A stretch of 34,586 nt of DNA from Microbacterium esteraromaticum (GCF_900163815.1 NZ_FUKO01000035.1:1-34586), one strand, 5' to 3'; counted from the first letter of the stretch, positions 1 through 6,864 are shown. A program made the numbers and translations. Notes: a model not told the origin generated them from the sequence alone.

Positions 1-32
1 TCGCGTCGCACCCCGCCCCGCATCCCGCATCG

Positions 33-120
33 ATCGCCGACACCCCCGCTTTATCGCCGAGACCCCGCCCTGTGTACGTCAACACCACGGGGTGTCGGCG
101 ATAGGACGGGGTGTCGGCGG
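33..120. repeat. Nested palindromic repeat, two direct plus two inverted copies
   Basis: The word ATCGCCGACACCCC lies at 33-46 and recurs with one change at 53-66. Its inverse GGGGTGTCGGCGAT lies at 89-102 and recurs at 108-121 with the last two bases different. Spacing is 20 bp on the left and 19 bp on the right, with a 22-bp centre. The region has no plausible gene and lies downstream of the minus-strand stress protein. The same layout with other words occurs at 1187, 8040, 15106, 25949 and 27175. Function is unknown; a REP-like mobile palindrome or a protein-binding array are both possible. Confidence 0.75.
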
Positions 121-145
121 TCGAGCAGGGGCGGTCGAGCAGGGG
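118..145. repeat. 14-bp tandem repeat, two copies
   Basis: CGGTCGAGCAGGGG is present twice head to tail, at 118-131 and 132-145, directly abutting the nested palindrome. The rest of 146-207 holds no gene that I can support. A weak inverted pair (171-176 with 210-215, CGGAGT/ACTCCG) overlaps the stop codon of the next gene and might help terminate it. Confidence 0.7.
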
Positions 146-207
146 CGACGGATGAGTAGCGCGGCGGGGACGGAGTGCTCGGGGACTGGGAGCGCTCCGG
201 GGCTGGA

Positions 208-750
208 TTACTCCGACCAGACGTCCTTCTGGTCGTCGGGCACTTCTTCACCCTGCGGGATCACGAGTACCGGGCGGTGCTGACGGTGGCTCAGCCGTGC
301 GGCGACAGATCCGGTGAAGAATTCGCGAATCGACTCGCCGAGCCCGCGCTTGCGGGTGCCGACGACGATGAGCTGCGCGTCGAGCTTGCCAGCCAGCTGC
401 TTGATCGCCAGCGCCGGGTCGCCGACGAGCTGACGAGCGGTCCACACCACGTCGGCGTCGGCGAGCATCGCCTCGGCCGCCTTCTGCACGTCCTCGAATT
501 CGGCGACGCCTGCTTCGAGGTTCAGGTCGATCGGCGCCGAGTGCACATACCCATCCGGATCCTCGAATGTCACGAATCTGGTCACATCCACATGCGCGAC
601 CACGAGAGGTGAACCCAGCAGCTTGGCGTAGCGAAGCGCCTCTCTGAGAACGTGGTCCGGCTGACCCGGCTGCATGCCGACGATGACGGCCTTCTGCAGG
701 GCGGCGTTCTGTGCCGCTTCGTCGGGCTGGGCAGGTGTGGAATCTGTCAT
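208..750 (-). CDS. Universal stress protein (UspA family)
   Basis: A single Usp domain of 180 residues, slightly longer than the 140-160 usual for the family because of a roughly 20-residue polar N-terminal extension. The core opens with a beta strand (KAVIVGM, about residue 20), has the usual HVDVTRF strand near residue 55, and ends in the glycine-rich nucleotide-loop segment VVGTRKRGLGES followed by FTGSVAARL and a final PVLVIP strand. Such cytoplasmic proteins bind ATP or other ligands and help cells survive starvation or oxidative stress; the ligand here cannot be told. The start is supported by a strong ribosome site (GGAAGG about 8 bases upstream). It is divergent from the DUF3073 gene with a 153-bp shared promoter region. 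Confidence 0.9.
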   Translation of the reverse strand: MTDSTPAQPDEAAQNAALQKAVIVGMQPGQPDHVLREALRYAKLLGSPLVVAHVDVTRFVTFEDPDGYVHSAPIDLNLEAGVAEFEDVQKAAEAMLADADVVWTARQLVGDPALAIKQLAGKLDAQLIVVGTRKRGLGESIREFFTGSVAARLSHRQHRPVLVIPQGEEVPDDQKDVWSE

Positions 751-803
751 TGCGATCCTTCCCTCACCGGCCGCAGAGAGGCCGGATGCTCTGGCGTGCG
801 TGC

Positions 804-809
804 TATCCT
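804..809 (+). promoter_or_regulatory. Candidate -10 box for DUF3073 gene
   Basis: TATCCT preceded by TGC looks like an extended actinobacterial -10 box (TANNNT). It would start RNA near 816 and leave an 88-base leader before the DUF3073 start. No good -35 is visible. Confidence 0.5.
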
Positions 810-822
810 GAATGTTACTCTT

Positions 823-871
823 ACCGGCCTCAAGCCGGTGCCGTGAATATCATCGGGCGTCGTACAGCCCG
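823..871 (+). other. Structured leader upstream of DUF3073
   Basis: Two hairpins follow each other in the predicted leader: ACCGGC/GCCGGT (823-828 with 834-839, 5-base loop) and CGGGC/GCCCG (854-858 with 867-871, 8-base loop). An A-rich run and a strong GGGGG ribosome site follow before the start codon. Neither hairpin has a U-tract, so they look like leader structure rather than a terminator. I do not match it to a known riboswitch class. Confidence 0.4.
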
Positions 872-903
872 CTGCTGAACTCGTAAAAAAGGGGGTCTCG
901 CGC

Positions 904-1092
904 ATGGGCCGTGGCCGTCAGAAGGCGAAGCACACCAAAATCGCCCGCGAACTCAAGTCATTCAGTCCTGAGGTGAACTATTCGGCACTCGAGCGTGAAC
1001 TCGGGCACCCGGACACCGACGGCAATGAGTACGTCGACAAGTGGGCCGATGAGTATGCCGACGAAGATGAGGACGAGCTCGAAAGAGCCTGA
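904..1092 (+). CDS. DUF3073 small acidic-tailed protein
   Basis: A 62-residue protein with the DUF3073 pattern of Actinobacteria: a basic N-terminus starting MGRGRQKAKHTKIARELK, then a SPEVNYSALERELG-type segment, and a strongly acidic C-terminus rich in Asp and Glu (DEYADEDEDELE). The basic head and acidic tail suggest nucleic-acid or ribosome contact, but the family has no established function and none is claimed. No signal peptide or membrane segment. The start has a clear GGGGG ribosome site about 9 bases upstream. It appears to be a single-gene unit with a long structured leader and a hairpin behind it at 1111-1157. Confidence 0.92.
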   Translation: MGRGRQKAKHTKIARELKSFSPEVNYSALERELGHPDTDGNEYVDKWADEYADEDEDELERA

Positions 1093-1110
1093 TCTCATCG
1101 ATCGCATAAA

Positions 1111-1157
1111 CGACACCCTGGCGACCAGCATCCGCTGAGTCGACCAGGGCTTTGTCG
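1111..1157 (+). terminator. Hairpin downstream of DUF3073
   Basis: CGACA-CCCTGG (1111-1121) pairs with CCAGGG-TGTCG (1144-1157) with a 3-base bulge and a 22-base loop. It lies 19 bases past the DUF3073 stop. No T-run follows, as is common for actinobacterial hairpin terminators. Confidence 0.4.
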
Positions 1158-1186
1158 TCGCGTGCAGAGGCGCCGGTTGCTGTCAT

Positions 1187-1259
1187 GAGAACAGGACGGT
1201 TGACGAGTGCAGGATCGATTCTGCAGAATCGTCCTGCGCTCGACAATGAGCCTGTTCCG
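1187..1259. repeat. Nested palindromic repeat, GAGNNCAGG family, copy 1
   Basis: Two direct words GAGAACAGG (1187-1195) and GAGTGCAGG (1205-1213) are followed by two inverted words CCTGCGCTC (1233-1241) and CCTGTTCCG (1251-1259). Both pairs are exactly 18 bp apart. The centre is a perfect 16-bp palindrome CGATTCTGCAGAATCG. The whole block could form one long hairpin. It sits between DUF3073 and the MOSC gene. The second copy of this word family is at 15106-15178. Confidence 0.75.
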
Positions 1260-1286
1260 GGTGACGGGTGACGGCTGTGTCCCTGA

Positions 1287-1292
1287 CACAAT
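1287..1292 (+). promoter_or_regulatory. Possible leaderless -10 box for MOSC gene
   Basis: CACAAT ends six bases before the ATG at 1299, the spacing used by leaderless genes elsewhere in this window. It departs from TANNNT at the first base. No ribosome site is visible upstream of the ATG, which favours leaderless expression. Confidence 0.4.
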
Positions 1293-1298
1293 GGCCGG

Positions 1299-2138
1299 AT
1301 GCCCCGCATCACCGCGCTCTACCGCTATCCCGTCAAGGGGTTCACTCCCGAAGCGTGCCACGAGCTGACCGTTCAGCCCGACGGCCGCATTGTCGGCGAC
1401 CGGGTGCTCGCATTCCGGTTCGCGGATGCTGCGGAGCCGGAGCAGCGCGACGGACTGGACTACTGGCCGAAGTCGAAGGGGCTTGCGCTGGAAACGTTTC
1501 CGTCCCTGGCCATGCTGCGCGTGTCATACGACAACGAGGCGAAGCGGGTGCGGATCACACACGATGACTCCCTGCTGGTCGATGTGGTGCTGGATGCCGA
1601 GGGGCGTGCCGAACTCACGGAGATCGTGACCGCCTTCGTCTTGGACTCCCCCGAGTGGAAGCAGCTGCAGCGCGAGGGCCGGCTCCCGCTCGTGCTGGTC
1701 GGCGACGGCGAGCACTCCCGCTTTCAGGACCGCTCGCGCGGCTTCGTCACTGTGCACAGCGAGGCGAGCGTCACAGCTCTCGACGCCGCCCTGCCGGACA
1801 AGACGCCCGGCCTGACCGTCGATGACCGCCGTTTCCGCTCGAACGTCGTGATCGACGGAGTGGATGCCTGGGACGAGCTTTCCTGGTCGGGCGAGGTGCG
1901 CATCGGAGACCTGCGCTTCACGGCCGACGGCCCGATCGTGCGGTGCCTGGCGACCCACGCGAACCCCGACACCGGCATCCGCGATGCCAAAGTGCTCACC
2001 ACCCTCACCCGCGAGATCGGGCTGCCCGCACCGACGCTCGGGCGACTGCTGCTGCTCCACGGAGTGAGCGGGGCCGTGGGTGACGACTCCGGCACGGGCG
2101 GCGTCATCCGCGTCGGCGACGAGGTGACGTTCGGCTGA
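1299..2138 (+). CDS. MOSC domain protein (molybdenum cofactor-binding type)
   Basis: A 279-residue protein with an N-terminal MOSC_N beta-barrel (RITALYRYPVKGF at residues 3-15, the typical opening) and a C-terminal MOSC domain. The conserved Mo-ligand cysteine is C216 in VRCLATHANPDTG. The family includes YcbX and eukaryotic mARC, which bind molybdenum cofactor and reduce N-hydroxylated compounds, usually with a ferredoxin or reductase partner; none lies next to it here, so the partner is unknown. Length matches stand-alone actinobacterial MOSC proteins. No signal peptide. The ATG lacks a ribosome site and has a -10-like box at leaderless spacing. It converges on the MFS gene, with a short hairpin between them. 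Confidence 0.9.
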   Translation: MPRITALYRYPVKGFTPEACHELTVQPDGRIVGDRVLAFRFADAAEPEQRDGLDYWPKSKGLALETFPSLAMLRVSYDNEAKRVRITHDDSLLVDVVLDAEGRAELTEIVTAFVLDSPEWKQLQREGRLPLVLVGDGEHSRFQDRSRGFVTVHSEASVTALDAALPDKTPGLTVDDRRFRSNVVIDGVDAWDELSWSGEVRIGDLRFTADGPIVRCLATHANPDTGIRDAKVLTTLTREIGLPAPTLGRLLLLHGVSGAVGDDSGTGGVIRVGDEVTFG

Positions 2139-2146
2139 GCGTGTTC

Positions 2147-2161
2147 GGCCCACTGGGCCGG
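2147..2161. terminator. Bidirectional hairpin between convergent genes
   Basis: CGGCCC-ACT-GGGCCG is a perfect 6-bp stem with a 3-base loop. It fits exactly in the 23-bp gap between the MOSC stop and the MFS stop, so it can serve both strands. Confidence 0.6.
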
Positions 2162-3478
2162 TCACCACTTCCCGTGGCGGCGCTCCCACTCATCTTCGAT
2201 GGTGACGCGACGCCCGGCGATCATGCCGGCGGGGAACGTCACAACCAGCACCGCGGCGACCACGAGCAGCGAGATGGTCCACCCGCCGCTTGCGCCATGC
2301 AGGATCCCGATCAGCACCGGGAACACGGCGGTACCCGTGTAGCCCACACTCTGCACGAAGCTCGACAGCAGAACGGCGCTTTCGGGGGTGCGCGCGCGGA
2401 TGCTGATCAGCACCAGCGACAGCGGGAACAGCAGACCCACCAGTCCGAACAGAAGCACCCAGATCCACAGCACGGAGGGTACGGGCGCGAGCAGCAGGCC
2501 GAGGACGCCGACGAGACCGCCGACCGAGCCGACGACGAACAGCGGACGCGTCGCCTGATATCGCACGACGAGGATCGGCACGAGCAGCGATGCGGGCAGG
2601 CCGACGAACGCGAACAGCGACAGCAGGAACCCTGCCGTGGCCGGATCGACGCCCGCGATATCGATCAGGATCGCCGGCAGCCAGGCGAACGAGACGTAGG
2701 CCATCGTCGCTGAGGTGGCGAACGTGGCCGCGAGCGCCCAGGCGAGGGGAATGCGGGCGAGGCGGGCGAAGATGCGGCGGCTGGCGGGAGACGTGGCGAT
2801 CGGGCCGGTCTCGGTGAACTCGCTCGACCGTTCGACGGACTCAGCATCCGAGGGGTCCGACTCTTCGACCGGCGCAGCGCCTGGGGCGGGGTCCGGCATC
2901 GACGCAGTCTTGGAACGACCGAGCATCAGCACCCAGGGGATGACTCCCGCGATCGCGAAGGCACCCCACATCGCCAGAGAGAAGCGCCAGCCGGCCGCAT
3001 CCGCCACCGGCACCGCGACCAGCGGCGGCACGAACGTCGATAGCGCCATCGACGTCGTGTACAGCGTCATTATCAGCCCGATGCGGTCGGGGAAGAACTT
3101 CTTCACCAGTGGCGGGAGCAGGATGTTGCCCATGCCGACCCCGGCGAACACCAGTGCTGTGGCCCCGAGCAGGGCAACCGAGTCGGAGACGACACCGCGC
3201 AGCAGGAGGCCGACAGCGATCGCGGAGAGCGCGAGAACCGTGACCCGTTCGAGGCCGAGGCGGCGTTCCAGCAGCGGAGTGAGCAGACCGAAGATCGCGA
3301 AACAGACCGGCGGAAGCGTGCCGATGACACCCAGCACCGCCGGCGACACGGGGAAATCTGCGCTGATCAGATCGACGACCGGCGACAGCGATGCCACCGC
3401 GGAGCGCAGCGAGAATGCGCAGAGCACGATGCCGAGAACGGCGAGGGTGCGGCCGCGCCAGAGCGGGTTAGCGGCCAT
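2162..3478 (-). CDS. MFS transporter, CynX/NimT type
   Basis: A 438-residue integral membrane protein with about 12 predicted helices in two six-helix halves and a charged cytoplasmic loop around residues 195-230 (rich in Asp, Glu, Ser and Pro). The N-terminal pattern LRSAVASLSPVVDLISADF followed by LGVIGTLPPVCFAIFG is typical of the CynX/NimT cyanate or 2-nitroimidazole transporter group of the major facilitator superfamily. The substrate cannot be read from sequence; NimT-like members export drugs, CynX was linked to cyanate. It lies 60 bp downstream of purF on the same strand, but a dispersed repeat fills that gap, so co-transcription is uncertain. No strong ribosome site is evident. Confidence 0.87.
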   Translation of the reverse strand: MAANPLWRGRTLAVLGIVLCAFSLRSAVASLSPVVDLISADFPVSPAVLGVIGTLPPVCFAIFGLLTPLLERRLGLERVTVLALSAIAVGLLLRGVVSDSVALLGATALVFAGVGMGNILLPPLVKKFFPDRIGLIMTLYTTSMALSTFVPPLVAVPVADAAGWRFSLAMWGAFAIAGVIPWVLMLGRSKTASMPDPAPGAAPVEESDPSDAESVERSSEFTETGPIATSPASRRIFARLARIPLAWALAATFATSATMAYVSFAWLPAILIDIAGVDPATAGFLLSLFAFVGLPASLLVPILVVRYQATRPLFVVGSVGGLVGVLGLLLAPVPSVLWIWVLLFGLVGLLFPLSLVLISIRARTPESAVLLSSFVQSVGYTGTAVFPVLIGILHGASGGWTISLLVVAAVLVVTFPAGMIAGRRVTIEDEWERRHGKW

Positions 3479-3484
3479 GGCGAC

Positions 3485-3510
3485 GGCCCTTCGACAGGCT
3501 CAGGGACCCA
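3485..3510. repeat. Dispersed TTCGACAGGCTCAGGG repeat, copy A
   Basis: GGCCCTTCGACAGGCTCAGG followed by GACCCA lies in the purF-MFS gap. Near copies occur at 28561 and 29850. The ends CCCT and AGGG are inverted. Similar short intergenic repeats are, to my knowledge, common in high-GC actinobacteria. Confidence 0.7.
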
Positions 3511-3538
3511 AGTGCGTGGTTTAGGGGCCCAGGGGACG

Positions 3539-5005
3539 TCACGAGGTCTGCGACTTCTCGACCCAGTCCAGGTACTCGGGCGTGATGGTGCCGGTGATGT
3601 ACCGGCCGTCGAAGCAGCTCATGTCGAGGTCTTCGAGGTCAGATCCCTCGATGATCGCAGCCTTGAGGTCTTCGACCTCCTGGTAAACCATGCGGTCGGC
3701 CCCCAGCACCTCGGCGATCTCGGGGATCGTGCGTCCGTGCGCGACCAGCTCATGGCGCGAGGGCATGTTGATGCCGTAGACATGCGGATGCCGCACGGGC
3801 GGCGCGGCCGATGCGAAGATGACCGACTTGGCGCCAGCATCCCGCGCCATCTGGATGATCTGCATGCTCGTCGTGCCGCGCACGATCGAGTCGTCGATGA
3901 GCAGCACGTTCTTGCCGCGGAACTCGCTCGACATCGCGTTCAGCTTCTGCCGCACGCTCTTCTTGCGCACCGCCTGGCCCGGCATGATGAAGGTGCGACC
4001 GACGTAGCGGTTCTTGTAGAAGCCCTCGCGGTACTCCTTGCCGAGCTTGCGCGCGACCTCCATGGCCGAGGGGCGCGACGAATCCGGAATCGGCATGACC
4101 ACGTCGATCTCGTCGAGCGGCACGTGCTTGGCGATGGTGTCGGCGAGGCGGTCGCCCATGCGCAGTCGTGACTCGTAGACCGAGACGCCATTCATGACGG
4201 AGTCGGGGCGAGCGAGGTACACGTACTCGAAGGCGCAGGGAGTGAGCTGGGTGCGCTGGGCGCACTGCCTGGTGAACAGCTCGCCATCATCGGTGATGAA
4301 GACGGCTTCACCGGGTTCAACCTCGCGCACGATCTCGTAATCGGCGTTCTCGAGCACGAGCGACTCGCTGGTGACGACCCACTCGTCGGCATCGCCGGCG
4401 GCGGCTCCCGCGCGGCGACCCAGGATCAGCGGTCGGATGCCGAACGGATCGCGGAAGGCGAGCAGACCGTATCCGGCGATGATGGCGATCACGGCGTACG
4501 CGCCTTCGACGCGGGCATGTGTGCGCTCGACGGCGTCGAAGACGCGGTCGGCGTCGAGGTCGACGTCGGATGCCGAAGCCTGCAGCTCACCTGCGAGAAC
4601 GTTCAGCAGCAGCTCGGTGTCACTCGACGAGTTCAAGTGGCGACGGTCGCGGTTCGCCATGTCGGCGGTCAACTCACGCGTATTGGTGAGATTGCCGTTG
4701 TGGATGAGCACGATGCCGTAGGGAGCATTCACGTAGAATGGCTGCATCTCCTCCTCGTTCGAGGCGGTGCCCTTGGTCGCATAACGCACGTGCCCGAGGC
4801 CGACGTTGCCCAGGAGAGCGCGCATGTCACGGGTGCGGAAGGCCTCGCGCACCATGCCCTCGGCCTTGGCCATGTGCATGATGCCGCTGGGCTCTGCCGT
4901 CGCGATGCCCGTGGCATCCTGACCGCGGTGCTGCAGCAGCAGCAGTGCGTCGTAGATGTCCTGATTGACCGGGCCGTTTCCGACCATTCCGACGATGCCG
5001 CACAT
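3539..5005 (-). CDS. purF: Amidophosphoribosyltransferase PurF
   Basis: Catalyses the first committed step of purine synthesis: glutamine plus PRPP gives phosphoribosylamine. The 488-residue protein starts MCGIVG, so Cys2 becomes the N-terminal nucleophile of the glutaminase domain (residues 2 to about 240; HNGNLTN at 102-108). The phosphoribosyltransferase domain carries the PRPP loop NVLLIDDSIVRGTTS at 366-380. There is no propeptide, and two of the four Fe-S cysteine positions of Bacillus-type PurF read as His and Asp (PPVRHPHVYG; LDMSCF), so no cluster is expected. The sequence resembles the E. coli form closely (VNQDIYDALLLLQHRGQD). It follows purM by 6 bp; its ribosome site lies in the end of purM. 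The purM-purF order is the reverse of the common actinobacterial order. Confidence 0.97.
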   Translation of the reverse strand: MCGIVGMVGNGPVNQDIYDALLLLQHRGQDATGIATAEPSGIMHMAKAEGMVREAFRTRDMRALLGNVGLGHVRYATKGTASNEEEMQPFYVNAPYGIVLIHNGNLTNTRELTADMANRDRRHLNSSSDTELLLNVLAGELQASASDVDLDADRVFDAVERTHARVEGAYAVIAIIAGYGLLAFRDPFGIRPLILGRRAGAAAGDADEWVVTSESLVLENADYEIVREVEPGEAVFITDDGELFTRQCAQRTQLTPCAFEYVYLARPDSVMNGVSVYESRLRMGDRLADTIAKHVPLDEIDVVMPIPDSSRPSAMEVARKLGKEYREGFYKNRYVGRTFIMPGQAVRKKSVRQKLNAMSSEFRGKNVLLIDDSIVRGTTSMQIIQMARDAGAKSVIFASAAPPVRHPHVYGINMPSRHELVAHGRTIPEIAEVLGADRMVYQEVEDLKAAIIEGSDLEDLDMSCFDGRYITGTITPEYLDWVEKSQTS

Positions 5006-5011
5006 GTGGTG

Positions 5012-6127
5012 TTACTTCGCTCCGTCCGCGTATGCGCCCACCAGGCGCACCGCACCGCCGTCGACGCCCTTGGCGCCCTCTTCGAACTCACCGCTCGGAC
5101 GTGCACCGGTGTGCACGGTCGCGACCTGCCAGGCGTGAATTCCCTGTGCTTCGATGGCCGCGATCGCGGCATCCTTCTTCTCGGCGGCAACGACCGCGAG
5201 GAAGCCGATGCCGAGGTTCCACGTGCCCTCGGTGTCGACGATCGGGGTGCCGGCGATGTCGGCGAGCACGCGGAAGACGGTGCTCGGTGCCCAGGTCGAG
5301 CGGTCGACTTCGGCCCAGCTGCCCACGGGCAGCACGCGTGCGAGGTTTGCGGCGATGCCGCCGCCGGTAACGTGGCTCAGGGAATGGATGCCGTTCGGCA
5401 CCTGCTCGATCAGGTTCAGCAACGGCGTCGTGTACAGCCGCGTCGGCTCGAGGAGTGCCTCGCCCCAGGTGGCGCCGAGGTCGGCGGCGTTGTCGCCGTA
5501 GCCGATGCCCGCGTTCGCCACGATGTGGCGCACCAGGGAGTATCCGTTGGAGTGCAGGCCACTGGAGGCCAGCGCGATCACCGCGTCGCCGTCCTGCACG
5601 AGATCGGCACCGAGCATGGCATCCGCCTCGACGACCCCTGTCGCGGCCCCGGCCACGTCGTAGTCGCGCGGGCCGAGCAGACCCGGGTGCTCAGCGGTCT
5701 CGCCGCCGACGAGGGCGGTGCCGGTGGCCGAGCACGCCTCGGCGATACCTCGGACGATGTCGGCGATGCGCTCGGGCACGACCTTGCCGCAGGCGATGTA
5801 GTCGGTCATGAAGAGCGGCTTCGCGCCCACCACGACGATGTCATCGACGACCATGCCGACCAGATCTTGCCCGATCGTGTCGTGCTTGTCGATGGCCTGC
5901 GCGATGGCGACCTTCGTGCCGACGCCGTCGGTGCTGCTGGCCAGCAGTGGACGCTTGTAGCCGAGCAATGCGCTGGCGTCGAACATGCCGGCGAAACCGC
6001 CGACTCCACCGAGCACTTCGGGTCCGTGCGTCGCACGCACGGAAGCCTTCATGAGTTCGACAGCGAGGTCACCGGCGACGGTGTCGACACCGGCCTGAGC
6101 ATAGGGATTGGTGGAGGATTCTGCCAC
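5012..6127 (-). CDS. purM: Phosphoribosylformylglycinamidine cyclo-ligase PurM (AIR synthetase)
   Basis: Converts FGAM to aminoimidazole ribotide with ATP, step five of purine synthesis. The 371-residue length is normal. Visible motifs are STDGVGTK (residues 65-72), the metal and ATP segment DLVGMVVDDIVVVGAKPLF (88-106), GGETAEHPG, the LASSGLHSNGYSLVR segment, and HVTGGGI in the C-terminal AIRS domain. It starts with GTG and has TAGGCT exactly six bases upstream, so the mRNA is probably leaderless. purF follows after 6 bp, so the two are almost surely co-transcribed. The start region faces the divergent gene at 6379. Confidence 0.97.
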   Translation of the reverse strand: MAESSTNPYAQAGVDTVAGDLAVELMKASVRATHGPEVLGGVGGFAGMFDASALLGYKRPLLASSTDGVGTKVAIAQAIDKHDTIGQDLVGMVVDDIVVVGAKPLFMTDYIACGKVVPERIADIVRGIAEACSATGTALVGGETAEHPGLLGPRDYDVAGAATGVVEADAMLGADLVQDGDAVIALASSGLHSNGYSLVRHIVANAGIGYGDNAADLGATWGEALLEPTRLYTTPLLNLIEQVPNGIHSLSHVTGGGIAANLARVLPVGSWAEVDRSTWAPSTVFRVLADIAGTPIVDTEGTWNLGIGFLAVVAAEKKDAAIAAIEAQGIHAWQVATVHTGARPSGEFEEGAKGVDGGAVRLVGAYADGAK

Positions 6128-6133
6128 GCTGAC

Positions 6134-6139
6134 AGCCTA
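6134..6139 (-). promoter_or_regulatory. Leaderless -10 box for purM
   Basis: On the minus strand TAGGCT occupies -12 to -7 relative to the purM GTG. The same box at the same distance precedes purD and the hydroxyacid dehydrogenase gene. No ribosome site is present. Confidence 0.65.
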
Positions 6140-6227
6140 CCTGTGCGGGGCGGCGTCCGAGACCGTGACGAATGCTTCGTTCCGCCCACGGCTCGCGGCG
6201 CGACACGTCGGTGAAGGATCAACCTGC

Positions 6228-6233
6228 TATAGT
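6228..6233 (+). promoter_or_regulatory. Candidate -10 box for the gene at 6379
   Basis: TATAGT preceded by TGC is a strong extended -10 box. RNA would start near 6240, leaving an untranslated leader of about 139 bases, unusual here where most genes look leaderless. Confidence 0.55.
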
Positions 6234-6239
6234 TATTGG

Positions 6240-6378
6240 TTGCGCTCAGTTTCGCCGTTCTCACCGGCGCAGCGCACGCCCGGCCAGGGCACGAAAGGCC
6301 GATTTGCACCGATGCGAATCCATCCGTCCCGGCTGCACCACTGGCGGCCGCATGCCGCCCCCAAGCAAGAGCTGAAAG
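6240..6378 (+). other. Long leader with hairpins and an overlapping short reading frame
   Basis: The predicted leader holds several inverted pairs. The clearest is GATTTGC/GCGAATC (6301-6307 with 6314-6320, 6-base loop, one G-U pair). Inside that stem an ATG at 6312 opens a 32-codon frame ending at 6410, out of frame with and overlapping the start of the next gene. It is His-rich early (MRIHPSRLHHWRPH). It has no good ribosome site. It may be chance, or a leader peptide that controls the next gene. Confidence 0.3.
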
Positions 6379-6717
6379 ATGAGCAGTACCAAGACTTCCG
6401 CGCGTATTGACGCGCCCTTTGACCACACTTCCGCCGCATCGTCGGCGTCCGCTGTCTCTGCGGATGCCGTGATCACCCCGACCGATCTCGCTTGGCAGCA
6501 GGCCGACCACGACGTCTTCGTGGCAACGAGTCAGGGCGAATTCGCCGGTTTCGTCACCGTCGACTGCAGTTCGCACGTCGTTCACGACAGCCACAGCCGC
6601 CGGATCGGCAGCTACTCGACGCTCGCCGCAGCACGTCAGGCGCTCGTGGATGCCACGCACCCGGCATCCCGCAGCCGTGAGCGTCTGCGTCGCCGAATTC
6701 TCGCCCGTCGGCGCTGA
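6379..6717 (+). CDS. Small conserved-looking protein of unknown function
   Basis: A 112-residue protein I do not recognise. The first 35 residues are low-complexity, rich in Ser, Ala and Thr. The middle (about 38-90) reads as a compact fold, ADHDVFVATSQGEFAGFVTV then HVVHDSHSRRIGSYSTLAAARQALVD, which resembles the two-strand-plus-helix layout of small domains that begin with a beta hairpin. The C-terminus is very basic (SRERLRRRILARRR), which would suit nucleic-acid binding. No membrane segment or signal peptide. A GAAAG ribosome site precedes the ATG closely. It is divergent from purM with a 250-bp shared region, and two inverted repeats follow its stop. Coding is supported by codon bias and its own promoter; function is unknown. 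Confidence 0.7.
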   Translation: MSSTKTSARIDAPFDHTSAASSASAVSADAVITPTDLAWQQADHDVFVATSQGEFAGFVTVDCSSHVVHDSHSRRIGSYSTLAAARQALVDATHPASRSRERLRRRILARRR

Positions 6718-6719
6718 TT

Positions 6720-6753
6720 CGCCGGGCCTGCGCTCCTGCACCGCGGCCCGGCG
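6720..6753 (+). terminator. GC-rich hairpin after the gene at 6379
   Basis: CGCCGGGC (6720-6727) pairs perfectly with GCCCGGCG (6746-6753) around an 18-base loop, 3 bases past the stop codon. No T-run follows. Confidence 0.5.
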
Positions 6754-6761
6754 CACGGTCA

Positions 6762-6813
6762 ATAGATGCTTTTCGTTGGTTTCGACCCCTTCCCGCCTGC
6801 GGAAAGCATCTAT
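6762..6813. repeat. Inverted repeat ATAGATGCTTT
   Basis: ATAGATGCTTTTC (6762-6774) pairs with GGAAAGCATCTAT (6801-6813), 12 of 13 matching, around a 26-base loop. The arms are AT-richer than the surroundings. It lies between the hairpin at 6720 and the promoter of the next gene, and could be a second terminator or another dispersed palindrome. Confidence 0.55.
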
Positions 6814-6852
6814 CACTGGCCGTAACTTGTTTGAACCGGTGGCGGACTTCCA

Positions 6853-6858
6853 TACGAT
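6853..6858 (+). promoter_or_regulatory. Leaderless -10 box for the gene at 6865
   Basis: TACGAT lies at -12 to -7 from the ATG at 6865, fitting TANNNT. No ribosome site is present, so the start at 6865 is favoured. Confidence 0.55.
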
Positions 6859-6864
6859 GGGGCC

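Noticed and set aside
187..200. TGGGAGCGCTCCGG, close to the CebR box
   Set aside because: Two of 14 bases differ, and it lies behind the 3' end of the stress protein gene, where no promoter is evident.
1490..1501. GGAAACGTTTCC palindrome resembling a LacI or CRE site
   Set aside because: It lies inside the MOSC coding region and encodes Glu-Thr-Phe of the protein, with no sugar gene nearby.
4517..6214. Open frame of 565 codons antisense to purM and purF
   Set aside because: It is the shadow of two well-conserved purine genes and has no recognisable domain.
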